Numbered from the stretch's first letter, positions 1 to 9,332 are shown. The stretch is DNA of 64,000 bases from CBDCBA01 sp965214125 (GCA_965214125.1 CBDCBA010000024.1:124001-188000); one strand, 5' to 3'. Notes: a model not told the origin generated them from the sequence alone. Numbers and translations: made by a program.

Positions 1-456
1 GCTCCCACCCTCCTCGAAAAATCGTAGTTTCGACAGAATCGCATCCTCGGGAGATGCGAAGAGAATGCGCTGGCCGTCGGGTTGCTCCTCGGGTCGAATG
101 CGATCAAATCGTGTTCCTTCGTAGATGCCCATCGTCGGCGGCATCACGTCCGCTTTCAATCCGCTTTGCGGATGGTAGATGTTGAAGTAGCCGCTCCGGC
201 TAACGGCGTCCTTCACGGCAACGCGATCAATCATAATCCCGTCGCCGCCCATGTCTTCGATCGCATCGCAAAACTCTTCGACATTTTCGATCCGAAGTCG
301 AGCAACGACATCCACATCGTTCGTGTATCGGGGCTCGCCCCAAGTCACGCTTGCCATCCCACCCGTAACAAAATATGCGACGCCAGCACGATCAAAGGCG
401 GCGGCGACCAGACGCATCATGTCTTCAGGTTCTGATATTCGGCCCAATGGCTCCAT
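1..456 (-). CDS. Partial nucleotidyltransferase-fold protein (AbiEii/DUF6036-like)
   Basis: The gene is open at the left edge, so only the N-terminal 152 codons are present. The translation starts MEPLGRISEPEDMM and carries a nucleotidyltransferase signature: a GGMAS glycine turn followed about 12 residues later by the acidic pair in TNDVDVVA. Near the edge it reads DAILSKLRFFEEGG, a helix typical of DUF6036/AbiEii-like proteins. The start is well supported by AGGAGG seven bases before the ATG at 456. It overlaps the upstream 78-residue gene by 32 bp, suggesting a coupled pair downstream of mutS. Such nucleotidyltransferases are often toxin or modifying components of two-gene modules; the substrate here is unknown. 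The missing C-terminus prevents a finer family call. Confidence 0.75.
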   Translation of the reverse strand, partial: MEPLGRISEPEDMMRLVAAAFDRAGVAYFVTGGMASVTWGEPRYTNDVDVVARLRIENVEEFCDAIEDMGGDGIMIDRVAVKDAVSRSGYFNIYHPQSGLKADVMPPTMGIYEGTRFDRIRPEEQPDGQRILFASPEDAILSKLRFFEEGGS

Positions 457-661
457 GTGACAGCCTCCTCGCGGTTTCGATGGTAATCTGCATGTCGTCC
501 CACTCCGGCTCGGTCTTCTGTAGAAAAAACCGAATGCGGCGGCGCGCGCTACAGTACATTCTCCCCGCCACGGCACGACGTTCCGGTCCAGACATGGCCC
601 GGAACATCTCTGTGGAGACGTCGTCAATCACCTCGATATTTCGCTCTGTCAGTCGGGTCAT
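425..661 (-). CDS. Small protein paired with nucleotidyltransferase
   Basis: This encodes 78 residues beginning MTRLTERNIEVIDD. It has a central segment (SGPERRAVAGRMYCSARRR followed by FFLQKTEPEWDD) that resembles the small helical proteins usually encoded just before DUF6036-type nucleotidyltransferases, which share a pattern of an x-P-E-R helix, an arginine-rich helix, then a HP-x-W/D-like turn. It sits 15 bp after the mutS stop and overlaps the next gene by 32 bp, so all three are probably co-transcribed. A role as antitoxin or partner of the downstream enzyme is an inference from position and size. No DNA-binding motif is evident. Confidence 0.6.
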   Translation of the reverse strand: MTRLTERNIEVIDDVSTEMFRAMSGPERRAVAGRMYCSARRRIRFFLQKTEPEWDDMQITIETARRLSHGAIGPNIRT

Positions 662-676
662 CGCCTTGGCTCCATT

Positions 677-3283
677 CTACCGCAGCTTCGCACGCAGCGC
701 CCGCAGTCGCTCGTGCGCCTCGCGCGGCGAGAGCTCGTCGAGGTCAATCGCCTTCAACTCGTCCGCAACCGCCTGAAGCTCCGGGGGGACACCGCCGAAC
801 AGGAACATCTGGCCCGCATTCGGCGGCGGAACGCTCGAAGGCCGCGCCGGCTCCTCCGCCCCGTGCTGGACCTTCAACCGCTGCAACAGCTCGGCCGCCC
901 GGTTCGTTACCGCGCGCGGCACGCCGGCGAGCTTGGCGACCTGAATCCCGTAGCTCTGGCTCGCGGCGCCGTCGACGATGCGGTGCAAAAAGACGATCCC
1001 GCCGTCCCATTCGCGCACGCTCACGTTCAGGTTCCGCACGCCCGGCAGCTCGTCGGCAAGGGTCGTCAGCTCGTGGTAGTGCGTCGCGAAGAGGCAGCGG
1101 CAGCCAAGGGTTTTGGCCACGTGCTCGCTGATCGCCCACGCGAGCGACAGGCCGTCGAGCGTGCTCGTGCCGCGGCCGATCTCGTCGAGAATCACCAGGC
1201 TGCGCTCGCTCGCGTTGTTGAGCAAGTTCGCCGTCTCGGTCATCTCGACCATGAACGTGCTCTGGCCGGCGTGCAGTTCGTCGCTGGCGCCCACGCGCGT
1301 GAAGAGCCGGTCGCACACGCCGATCGTCGCGGCCTTGGCCGGCACGTCGCAGCCGCACTGCGCGAGCAGGACGATCAGCGCCGTCTGCCGGATGAACGTG
1401 CTCTTGCCCGCCATGTTCGGCCCGGTGATGAGGCTGAGCGTGTCCGTTTCGCCAAAACGCACGCCGTTCGACACAAACTCGCTGCCGAGCGACTGCTCCA
1501 GCACCGGATGGCGGCCCTCCTCGATGTCGAGCACGCGATCATCCGTGACGACAGGCCGACAGTAGTGGCGTTCGAGCGACAGCGCCGCGAACGCCGCCGT
1601 CACGTCGACCCTCGCCAGCGCGTCCGCGAGTTTCTGGAACCTCGGGATGTGCGGCAGCAATTCGTTCCGCAGCCCCTCGAACAACGCCTGCTCCAACGCC
1701 AGCGCCTTCTCTTCTGCACCGAGCGCCTTGTCCTCGAACGCCTTGAGTTCCTCGGTGATGAACCGCTCGCTGTTCTTGGTCGACTGCCGGCGCGTCCAGG
1801 CGGTCGGGGCCTTGTCCTTGTGGGTGTTCGTCACCTCGATGTAGTAGCCGAAGACCTTGTTGAAGCCGATCTTCAGGCTCGGGATGTCGTGCTCGCCGCA
1901 GAGCTTGGCCTGGTATTGCGCCAGCCACTGCCTGCCGTCGCGGCCGACGCTGCGGAGGTCGTCGAGCTCGGTGTTGAACCCCTTGGCGATCGCCCCGCCG
2001 TCGCGCAGGTGGGCCGGGGCGTCGTCGCCGATGGCCCGTTTGAGAAGGCCGCCCTGTTCCTTGCAGAAATCAGCGAGGTCAGGCAATTCTCCTGCCGCCG
2101 GGCCGTCGCCGAGGGCGTCGAGCAGGGCCGGCACGTGTCGCAGGCACTGGCCAAGCGAGCAGAGATCGCGTGGCCCCGCCCGATGAACGCTCAGCCGCCC
2201 GACGATGCGCTCCACATCGCAAACATCGCCCAGCGCCTGCCGCACTTGAGTCAGCTTGGACGATTCTCCACGCAGCGATGCGACCGCGTCCTGCCGCTCG
2301 ACGATTGTCGCCACGTCCGTCAGCGGTGCCCGCAGCCACTCGCGCAGCAACCGCCCGCCCATGCCGGTTTTGGTGCGGTCGATCGCGGCCAGCAACGAGC
2401 CGTCGGTCGAGCCGCTGCGCACGGTGCGGTCGATCTCCAAACTGCGGTAGCTCGCCGGGTCGATGCGCAGGTGCTCGCCCGGCTCGTGCCGCGTCGGGGG
2501 GCGGACGTGCTCGACGCGGTCGCGCTGCGTTTCTTCGAGGTACGTCAGCACCGCCCCAACGGCGGCAACGGCGGGATCGTCGTTTTCGAAGCCGAACCCG
2601 ACTGCGGTCGAGACGCCCCAGTGCCGTTGGCATTCCTCCAACCCGTGGCGGCCTGAAAATTGCCAGCCGGGCCGGTTTTCGACGCTATTGAGGCCCTTGC
2701 CGCGCAGCAGGTGGGCGACGGGGTGCTCCTCACCCCCGGCCGTCTCAGGCACGAGGATTTCCGCTGGCCCGAGGCGTGCCGCGTGGTCGAGCACCTCGCT
2801 TTCGGGCCCGCCCATTGCCGCGAGCTTGCCCGTCGAGACGTCCACCCACGCCAGCCCCGCCTTCGTGTTGCGGCCACTTCCGAACGCGACGGCGGCAAGG
2901 AAGTTGCCCGCCTTGCCGTCGAGCATCGGCTCGTCGGTCAGCGTGCCGGGGGTGACGAGGCGCGTGACGTCCCGCTTGACCACGCCCTTGGCGTGCTTGG
3001 CGTCCTCGACCTGCTCACAGATGGCCACGCGGTGGCCCGCGAGGATCATCTTTTTCAGGTAGTTGTCGAGCTGGTGGTACGGCACGCCGGCCATCGGCAC
3101 CTTGTCGCCGCGGGCGGTCAGCGTGATGCCCAGCGTCCGGCTGGCGAGGCGAGCGTCGTCGTGGAAGACCTCGTAGAAGTCGCCCATGCGGAAAAAGAGG
3201 ACGTAGCCGGGGTGCTGCTCCTTGAACCCCTGGTACTGCCGCATCGCGGGCGAGAGCTTCTTCTGGACCTCCGTCGCGGGCAT
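677..3283 (-). CDS. mutS: DNA mismatch repair protein MutS
   Basis: The 868-residue product has normal MutS length. The mismatch-reading motif GDFYE is at residues 34-38. The C-terminal ATPase carries Walker A (GPNMAGKST, about residue 620), Walker B (VILDEIGRGTST, about residue 700) and the following ATHYHEL switch histidine. It binds base mismatches and small loops as a dimer and recruits MutL to start strand-directed repair. The start is an ATG with no competing upstream start. It is the first gene of a minus-strand run that continues into a small-protein/nucleotidyltransferase pair. A long antisense reading frame exists over it but is a codon-bias shadow. Confidence 0.97.
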   Translation of the reverse strand: MPATEVQKKLSPAMRQYQGFKEQHPGYVLFFRMGDFYEVFHDDARLASRTLGITLTARGDKVPMAGVPYHQLDNYLKKMILAGHRVAICEQVEDAKHAKGVVKRDVTRLVTPGTLTDEPMLDGKAGNFLAAVAFGSGRNTKAGLAWVDVSTGKLAAMGGPESEVLDHAARLGPAEILVPETAGGEEHPVAHLLRGKGLNSVENRPGWQFSGRHGLEECQRHWGVSTAVGFGFENDDPAVAAVGAVLTYLEETQRDRVEHVRPPTRHEPGEHLRIDPASYRSLEIDRTVRSGSTDGSLLAAIDRTKTGMGGRLLREWLRAPLTDVATIVERQDAVASLRGESSKLTQVRQALGDVCDVERIVGRLSVHRAGPRDLCSLGQCLRHVPALLDALGDGPAAGELPDLADFCKEQGGLLKRAIGDDAPAHLRDGGAIAKGFNTELDDLRSVGRDGRQWLAQYQAKLCGEHDIPSLKIGFNKVFGYYIEVTNTHKDKAPTAWTRRQSTKNSERFITEELKAFEDKALGAEEKALALEQALFEGLRNELLPHIPRFQKLADALARVDVTAAFAALSLERHYCRPVVTDDRVLDIEEGRHPVLEQSLGSEFVSNGVRFGETDTLSLITGPNMAGKSTFIRQTALIVLLAQCGCDVPAKAATIGVCDRLFTRVGASDELHAGQSTFMVEMTETANLLNNASERSLVILDEIGRGTSTLDGLSLAWAISEHVAKTLGCRCLFATHYHELTTLADELPGVRNLNVSVREWDGGIVFLHRIVDGAASQSYGIQVAKLAGVPRAVTNRAAELLQRLKVQHGAEEPARPSSVPPPNAGQMFLFGGVPPELQAVADELKAIDLDELSPREAHERLRALRAKLR

Positions 3284-3305
3284 CGGTTTATCGTAAGTGC
3301 TGGCT

Positions 3306-3332
3306 CACCACGGAGGCACGGGAGGCACGGAG
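3306..3332. repeat. Dispersed CACGGAGGC repeat, copy 1
   Basis: An imperfect tandem of CACGGAGGCACGGG-type units lies just upstream of mutS, in the 138-bp divergent region between mutS and the SET gene. The same unit recurs at 31075-31102 (inside miaB) and at 57910-57942 with its complement at 58012-58032. It is therefore a dispersed family rather than local low complexity. Confidence 0.7.
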
Positions 3333-3421
3333 GGAGACAGGTTGTGCAGATCGAGAGGTGGAGTTTGGGTAGCTGCGGGTCCGTGACCCGCAGTCGGGTG
3401 CGGACCCGGTAGGTTGCGCGG

Positions 3422-3871
3422 ATGCCCGAGCAAGAGTGCGTCGCGGTTCAATCGTCCTTGATCGAGGTGCGTCGCGTCGAAGATCGCGGCCGCGGCGGAC
3501 GCGGCGTCTTCGCGCGACACGACATCCCGTCCGGCACCCTCATCGAGCGAGCGCCCGTGCTGCTCGTTCCGGCGTCACACGTTTACGAGACAATGCCCGA
3601 CGGCCGCGTTCGCTGCCCGTCGCTCACGTGGTACGTCTTCGATTGGCGCTTCGACGACGCCCCGAAGCACAAGTTCGGCTCGAATGATCACATCGCCCTC
3701 GCCCTCGGCTACGGCTCGCTGTACAACCACGACTGGCCCGCCAACGCCCGCTGGCAGCGCGTCGTCCCCGACCTGCTGGAAGTCACCGCCCACCGCGACA
3801 TCCCCGCCGGCCGCGAGATCACCATCAACTACAACGGCGAGCCGGACGACCCGGAGCCAATGGACTTCTGA
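3422..3871 (+). CDS. SET domain protein
   Basis: The 149-residue product consists essentially of a lone SET domain, the S-adenosylmethionine-dependent lysine methyltransferase fold. The signs are GRGGRGVFA near residues 21-29, the GYGSLYNHDW segment that stands in place of the usual NHS-x-x-PN loop, and the closing EITINYNGEP near the C-terminus, which matches the family's E-x-x-x-x-Y motif. Pre- and post-SET cysteine clusters are absent, as is usual in bacterial stand-alone SET proteins. The target is unknown. The gene is convergent with the thioesterase gene across a perfect stem-loop. Confidence 0.85.
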   Translation: MPEQECVAVQSSLIEVRRVEDRGRGGRGVFARHDIPSGTLIERAPVLLVPASHVYETMPDGRVRCPSLTWYVFDWRFDDAPKHKFGSNDHIALALGYGSLYNHDWPANARWQRVVPDLLEVTAHRDIPAGREITINYNGEPDDPEPMDF

Positions 3872-3872
3872 C

Positions 3873-3932
3873 GTAGGGTGGGATTCATCCCACCATCTGG
3901 CGGAACCGATGGTGGGATAAATCCCACCCTAC
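3873..3932. repeat. Perfect inverted repeat between convergent genes
   Basis: Two 25-base arms (3873-3897 and 3908-3932) of the GTAGGGTGGGAT type face each other around a 10-base loop. Each arm itself contains a shorter inverted GGTGGGAT/ATCCCACC pair. The element fills the gap between the SET gene and the thioesterase gene and includes the thioesterase stop codon. It could act as a bidirectional terminator or be a REP-like mobile hairpin; there is no T-tract. Confidence 0.8.
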
Positions 3933-4333
3933 TTGGGCTCGCTCACCGTGGGCGCGTTTGCAAACGGAATCGCCTTGCCGTTGGCGTCGACGCTCACCAT
4001 CGTCAGCGTTGCCGTCGTGACCGCCTCGGCTTCCTGCGTCGCGTACCGCTCCGCCTCGACGTCGACACAGACCGTCACGCTCTTGGTCCCCGTCCGCACG
4101 GTCGAGGTGTAGAACGTGACCGTGTCCCCCACGTGGACCGGCCGCGCGAAATCGACGTGGTCCATCGCCGCCGTCACCCACCGATGCGCCCCGTGGCGCC
4201 GCGCCTCGACGAAGCCGGCCTGGTCGATGTAGCTCAAGATCACACCGCCGAAGACAGTGCCGTAATGGTTCGTGTCCTTCGGCAGCGTCACGACACGCAA
4301 AGCCAAGCGGCGGTCGTCGGCGGGGGCGGGCAT
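3929..4333 (-). CDS. Acyl-CoA thioesterase, hotdog fold (YciA/BFIT type)
   Basis: The chosen start gives 134 residues beginning MPAPADDRRLALRV; a longer upstream reading runs back into repeat sequence and is rejected. The hotdog-fold acyl-CoA hydrolase signature is clear: PKDTNHYGTVFGG places the conserved N-H-x-G-T-V-F-G-G segment, followed by LSYIDQAGFVEARRH and the VDFARPVHVGD strand. Such enzymes hydrolyse acyl-CoA thioesters in the cytoplasm to free acid and CoA. The gene is divergent from the prepilin peptidase gene across 103 bp. Confidence 0.88.
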   Translation of the reverse strand: MPAPADDRRLALRVVTLPKDTNHYGTVFGGVILSYIDQAGFVEARRHGAHRWVTAAMDHVDFARPVHVGDTVTFYTSTVRTGTKSVTVCVDVEAERYATQEAEAVTTATLTMVSVDANGKAIPFANAPTVSEPK

Positions 4334-4350
4334 GAACCGAGAGTAGGTCG

Positions 4351-4420
4351 TTGGGATTTGGGATTTGGGAGAGCATCCGCCGCCCTCTGCCCCCAATTGC
4401 CAATCCACCAATCCCAAACT
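4351..4420. repeat. Dispersed GGGATTTGGGATT inverted repeat, copy 1
   Basis: The left arm TTGGGATTTGGGATTTGGGA (4351-4370) is opposed by a looser complement (4393-4420, CCAATCCACCAATCCCAAACT). A second copy with the same layout lies at 55984-56074. Both occupy intergenic DNA immediately upstream of coding starts. Confidence 0.6.
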
Positions 4421-4436
4421 CCGCTACCCTCCCCCC

Positions 4437-5897
4437 GTGCCCACGGACCTGCCGCTGAGCCTGCACCTTGTCGCGATCGGGTTCGTCTTCGCGTTCGGCG
4501 CGTGCTGCGGATCGTTTCTGAACGTGGTCGTCTACCGCCTGCCGAACGTGGCGATTCCGGAGACGGCGGGCATGTGGCGGGCGTTTCGGCTGAGCATGCG
4601 CGGGCTGAGCCATCCGCCGAGCACGTGCCCCAAGTGCAACACCACGCTGGCGGTCTACGACAACATCCCGATTCTCGGCTGGCTCTGGCTGCGCGGGCGG
4701 TGCCGCTTCTGCAAAGCACCCATCAGCGCGCAGTACCCGATCGTTGAACTGCTGACGGCCCTGCTGTTTGCGAGCCTGTACCTCTGCTTCTTCTTCGCCG
4801 GTCCGGCCTTGGGCCCGCCGACGCCAGTGGTCGAACGGACCATTGTCCTGCGGGGCGAGCTGGCGCTGATGCAGGACCCGGCTTCCTTCGAGCGAGCGGC
4901 GTTCTCGAACCTGAACTATCTCGATCGTCGCAACAGCGTTCCGGTCGATGCCTCGCCGGCGGCGGACGTGGTCGGGGTGAACGGGCGCTTCCCGGCCGCG
5001 CTCGTCGGCCTGCGGGCGCGGGCGTTTCTCCTGCAACACTGGCCGATGTTGGTGATTGCGTTGGCGTTGTCGTGGTGCCTGCTCGCCGCGAGCCTGATCG
5101 ACTGGCAGCACTACATGATCCCGCGCGGCCTGAGCTATCTGCCGGCCCTAGTCGCCCTGCCGCTGCACGCACTCTTCGACCGGCCCGGCGAGCCGATGAG
5201 CCTGATCGTCGGCCCCATCGGCTGCGCCTGGGCCATCGGCGGAGGGGTCGGCCTGCTGGTTTCGCTGGCGCTGCTGAAGGTCGGCTGGCTCCAGCGCTCG
5301 TGGGCGGCGGGCATGCCGATGCTCGACGTCGAACGCGAGGCCGCCGGCGAGGAGGAACTGACGCCCGAGGAAGAACGGGCCATCCGCCGGCAGACGATGC
5401 GCGAAACGCTCCGCGAGCTCGCGTTCGTCGCCGTTCCGCTGATGCTTGGGGCCATTGCCGTCGCGCTGGCGCTGGGGCCGATGCGCACGCAGTTCGACGC
5501 GATTGCCGACCTGCGCCCGCTGTCCGCGGCCCTCGGAAGCCTGCTCGGCGGATTGATCGGCGGCGGCGTGATCTGGGGCATCCGCCTGCTCGGCAGCTTC
5601 GCCTTCGGCCGCGAGGCAATGGGCTTGGGCGATGTCGACCTGATGTTCGGCGTCGGCTGCTGCCTGGGGGCGGGGCCGGCGGGCATCGCCGTCTTTCCGG
5701 CGGCGCTGATCGGCATCCTCTTCAGCATTGGCAAGCTGCTGGCGCGTGGGCCGCAGGAGATTCCGTTCGGCCCGAGCTTGGCGGCAGCGAGCGTGCTGCT
5801 GATCGTGACGTACAACCACGTCGCCGACTACGTTCGCCCCGCGCTGCCGGGCGTCGCGTTCCTCTTCGGCCCGATCGCACCGTTCGTGGGCTTGTAG
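4437..5897 (+). CDS. Prepilin peptidase (A24A family), expanded
   Basis: From the GTG start at 4437 the product is 486 residues, well above the usual 250-290. It has the zinc-binding pairs C64-x-x-C67 and C89-x-x-C92 of the methyltransferase domain (CPKC and CRFC) and the two catalytic aspartates of the bilobed membrane aspartyl protease: D222 in LIDWQHYMIP and D399 in GLGDVDLMFG. The family cleaves type IV prepilin-like leader peptides and N-methylates the new N-terminus in the inner membrane. The extra length comes from a loop at about residues 120-185 and a charged segment with EELTPEEERAIRRQ near residues 305-320 between the two aspartates. No pilus genes are adjacent. Confidence 0.92.
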   Translation: MPTDLPLSLHLVAIGFVFAFGACCGSFLNVVVYRLPNVAIPETAGMWRAFRLSMRGLSHPPSTCPKCNTTLAVYDNIPILGWLWLRGRCRFCKAPISAQYPIVELLTALLFASLYLCFFFAGPALGPPTPVVERTIVLRGELALMQDPASFERAAFSNLNYLDRRNSVPVDASPAADVVGVNGRFPAALVGLRARAFLLQHWPMLVIALALSWCLLAASLIDWQHYMIPRGLSYLPALVALPLHALFDRPGEPMSLIVGPIGCAWAIGGGVGLLVSLALLKVGWLQRSWAAGMPMLDVEREAAGEEELTPEEERAIRRQTMRETLRELAFVAVPLMLGAIAVALALGPMRTQFDAIADLRPLSAALGSLLGGLIGGGVIWGIRLLGSFAFGREAMGLGDVDLMFGVGCCLGAGPAGIAVFPAALIGILFSIGKLLARGPQEIPFGPSLAAASVLLIVTYNHVADYVRPALPGVAFLFGPIAPFVGL

Positions 5898-5918
5898 ACG
5901 CGGTCGCTACCATGCGTC

Positions 5919-6686
5919 ATGCCGTACCGCCTCGTCGCCGTTGTCTCGCTGGCACTCCTCGCGCTGCTTGGCTGTCGCGAACCGGAGGCCCCAACGACGC
6001 AGCCGGCAGACGACGATGTGTACTTACGGGTCACGCCCAGCCGCGACGGCATCGGCAAGGTCTACATGGGCCGCGAGATCAGCCACGTGATGGGCCACCT
6101 CGGCGCCGGCTGGCTCGAACGGCCCGGCCGCGAGGCGGAGGAGAAGCCGAATCTCCTCATCGACAACCTCGGCCTCTCGCCCGACAGCGTTGTGGCCGAC
6201 ATCGGTGCCGGCACGGGCTACTTCACCTTCCGCATCGCCCCGCGCGTGCCCGAGGGCAAGGTGGTCGCCGTCGACATCCAGCCGGAAATGCTCGAACTCT
6301 TGAACGAGCGCGAGGCGGAGCTTGGCCTCGACAACGTCGAGCCCCTGCTCGGCGCAATCGACGACCCGAAGCTGCCGGCGGAGAGCGTCGACCTCGCGCT
6401 GATGGTCGACGCCTACCACGAGTTCAGCCACCCGGCCGAGATGATGGCCGGCATCGTCGAGGGCCTCAAACCCGGCGGCCGCGTGGCGCTCGTCGAGTAC
6501 CGCGCCGAGGATCCGAAGGTTTTCATCAAGCCGCTGCACAAGATGAGCGAAGCCCAAGCCATCAAGGAGATGGAGGCGGTGGGCCTGGAGCACGTCGAGA
6601 CGATCAATGTGCTGCCGCAGCAGCACTTGATGCTCTTCCGCAAGCCGGCGGAGGACGACGCGCCCGAAGCGGCTGGTTTGCAGTAA
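5919..6686 (+). CDS. SAM-dependent methyltransferase with lipoprotein signal
   Basis: The 255-residue product begins with a hydrophobic signal and lipobox LLGC with the cysteine at position 19, followed by a proline-rich linker and a class I methyltransferase domain. Motif I (DIGAGTG) is at residues 94-100 and the acidic end of strand 2 is in VVAVDIQPEM. A methyltransferase predicted to be a lipoprotein is odd because its cofactor is cytoplasmic; either the signal is real and the domain has another role, or translation starts internally. The gene follows the prepilin peptidase by 21 bp and may share its transcript. The substrate is unknown. Confidence 0.8.
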   Translation: MPYRLVAVVSLALLALLGCREPEAPTTQPADDDVYLRVTPSRDGIGKVYMGREISHVMGHLGAGWLERPGREAEEKPNLLIDNLGLSPDSVVADIGAGTGYFTFRIAPRVPEGKVVAVDIQPEMLELLNEREAELGLDNVEPLLGAIDDPKLPAESVDLALMVDAYHEFSHPAEMMAGIVEGLKPGGRVALVEYRAEDPKVFIKPLHKMSEAQAIKEMEAVGLEHVETINVLPQQHLMLFRKPAEDDAPEAAGLQ

Positions 6687-6697
6687 GATGCAGAGTT

Positions 6698-6976
6698 ATG
6701 GCCAGCGGAGACGAGATCAGGTTGCTGACACAGCTCTTCGTCCCGGACGAGTCGAAGCCGATCGCGCCGGAAGCGGCGAAATATCTGCTGTCGCTCTCCT
6801 TTTCGCAGCGGGATCGGGATCGCTTCACCGAATTATCGGGCAAGGCGAACGAAGGCACCCTCTCGCCAGAGGAGGCCTGGGAACTCGAGGCGATGGACAA
6901 CATCCGCCACCTGTTGATTCAGATGAAGGCGCGAGCCCGACTCGCGTTGAAGAAGTCCGCTGAGGTCGCGGCATGA
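6698..6976 (+). CDS. Small helical protein preceding HNH endonuclease
   Basis: This encodes 92 residues starting MASGDEIRLL. It contains SKPIAPEAAKYLLSL, then SQRDRDRFTELSGKANEG and TLSPEEAWELE, and ends in a lysine-rich helix (MKARARLALKKS). I recognise this as the small acidic-then-basic helical protein commonly encoded just before an HNH endonuclease in planctomycetes; it has no assigned function. Its stop codon overlaps the first of three tandem ATGA starts leading into the HNH gene, so the pair is translationally coupled. It could be a partner, immunity protein or chaperone for the nuclease, which is an inference from position. Confidence 0.75.
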   Translation: MASGDEIRLLTQLFVPDESKPIAPEAAKYLLSLSFSQRDRDRFTELSGKANEGTLSPEEAWELEAMDNIRHLLIQMKARARLALKKSAEVAA

Positions 6977-7030
6977 GCGTCTCGGTCGCGGCATGAGCGT
7001 CTCGGTCGCGGCATGAGCGTCTCGGTCGCT
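6971..7030 (+). repeat. Three tandem 20-bp units carrying ATGA starts
   Basis: The unit GCATGAGCGTCTCGGTCGCG occurs three times in a row (6971, 6991, 7011), the last copy differing by one base. Each copy has an ATG (6973, 6993, 7013). The first ATG overlaps the stop of the 92-residue gene. The first and second ATGs each open a seven-codon frame MSVSVAA ending in a TGA that overlaps the next ATG. Only the third opens the HNH gene. The unit length is not a multiple of three, so the copies do not extend one frame. Confidence 0.9.
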
Positions 7031-7411
7031 GCGCGACGTCATGTCCGGCAACGGGCGGGCGATACATGCGAATATTGCCTCCTGCCAAGCCAGGCGGACG
7101 AAATGCCATTGCAGATCGAGCACATCCAGGCACAACAACACGGCGGCGGCGACGAGCCCGATAATCTCGCGTTGGCCTGCGGTACTTGCAACCGTCGCAA
7201 GGGGCCGAACCTGACGGGCATCGACCCAGCAAGCGGCGCGATCGTCCGCCTGTTCCACCCGCGCCGCGACGTTTGGCAGGATCACTTCGCCTGGTCGGGC
7301 CTGGACGTTATAGGGCTCACCGACGTCGGCCGAACGACGGTGCAGGTGCTGGCCATGAATTCGCCGGCGCAGCTAGAGACTCGCGAGGCGCTGGCGTTCG
7401 ACAATCCATAG
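7013..7411 (+). CDS. HNH endonuclease
   Basis: The 132-residue product is a compact HNH nuclease. C19-x-x-C22 (CEYC) and C56-x-x-C59 (CGTC) form the zinc knuckle, the catalytic histidine lies in IEHIQAQQHGG, and DNLALACGTCNRRKG closes the motif. After the HNH core there is a conserved tail about binding or dimerisation (LFHPRRDVWQDHF). Bacterial HNH genes of this group are often stand-alone and are suspected selfish or defence elements; the target DNA is unknown. The start is the third ATG in the tandem 20-bp repeat; the preceding two ATGs make only seven-codon peptides. Confidence 0.88.
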   Translation: MSVSVAARRHVRQRAGDTCEYCLLPSQADEMPLQIEHIQAQQHGGGDEPDNLALACGTCNRRKGPNLTGIDPASGAIVRLFHPRRDVWQDHFAWSGLDVIGLTDVGRTTVQVLAMNSPAQLETREALAFDNP

Positions 7412-7461
7412 GACCGTTGCCTCGTCGGCCTCAGCGTGCCGGTGGCCGGTTGTTGCCGGCT

Positions 7462-7905
7462 CTAGTTGTTGCTGATGTATGGACCCAGGATCGGCTGACC
7501 ATCGACGAAGACTGTGTCTAGCGCAAATATCAATCCGATCCCGTGCGCGATACGGAACAACAGGTTCGACACATGCTCTTGCTCGTCGAAATCCGGCTCG
7601 ATGACGCAACCGATAATGGTCTGCGTTGCGGAGAGCAAGGCGAGCATTTGCTGCATTGCATCCGCGCTCACAGCAGTGTTTTTCTGCTGACGCACCCAGC
7701 CAGCAAAGCCCGCTAGGTGCGCGTCCACACGCTGCGGATCCATGATGTTCATCGAGATCTTCGTGTCGTTGACCACGAGCTCGTAGCCGCCGATCGCCTG
7801 CCCCTGTGCGGCTGACGTTTGCAGCGATTGAACCATCGGCTGGGCCAACAGCCAGCCTTCGGACGGCGGCGGCGTCGAGATGTAGATGGCGGCGTTGGCA
7901 GGCAT
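7462..7905 (-). CDS. Hypothetical protein downstream of lpd
   Basis: The product is 147 residues beginning MPANAAIYISTPPPSEG. I do not recognise a family. The sequence is mixed alpha/beta with a hydrophobic stretch ISNN-terminated tail (HGIGLIFALDTVFVDGQPIL) and a glutamine-rich helix (ADAMQQMLALLSATQT). It has no signal peptide or transmembrane segment. It starts 14 bp after the lpd stop on the same strand and so is probably the last gene of that transcript. Its stop faces the HNH gene across 50 bp. Confidence 0.6.
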   Translation of the reverse strand: MPANAAIYISTPPPSEGWLLAQPMVQSLQTSAAQGQAIGGYELVVNDTKISMNIMDPQRVDAHLAGFAGWVRQQKNTAVSADAMQQMLALLSATQTIIGCVIEPDFDEQEHVSNLLFRIAHGIGLIFALDTVFVDGQPILGPYISNN

Positions 7906-7919
7906 GCGACCTCTTACGA

Positions 7920-9320
<1,401 letters not shown>

Positions 9321-9332
9321 AAGCCGGCGATG

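Noticed and set aside
713..2656. A 647-codon open frame antisense to mutS
   Set aside because: It mirrors mutS codons in high-GC DNA; the composition is arginine/alanine-rich with no recognisable domain.
6971..7030. Possible CRISPR or small RNA array at the tandem 20-bp units
   Set aside because: The units are contiguous without spacers and contain in-frame starts; a coding-start duplication is a better fit.
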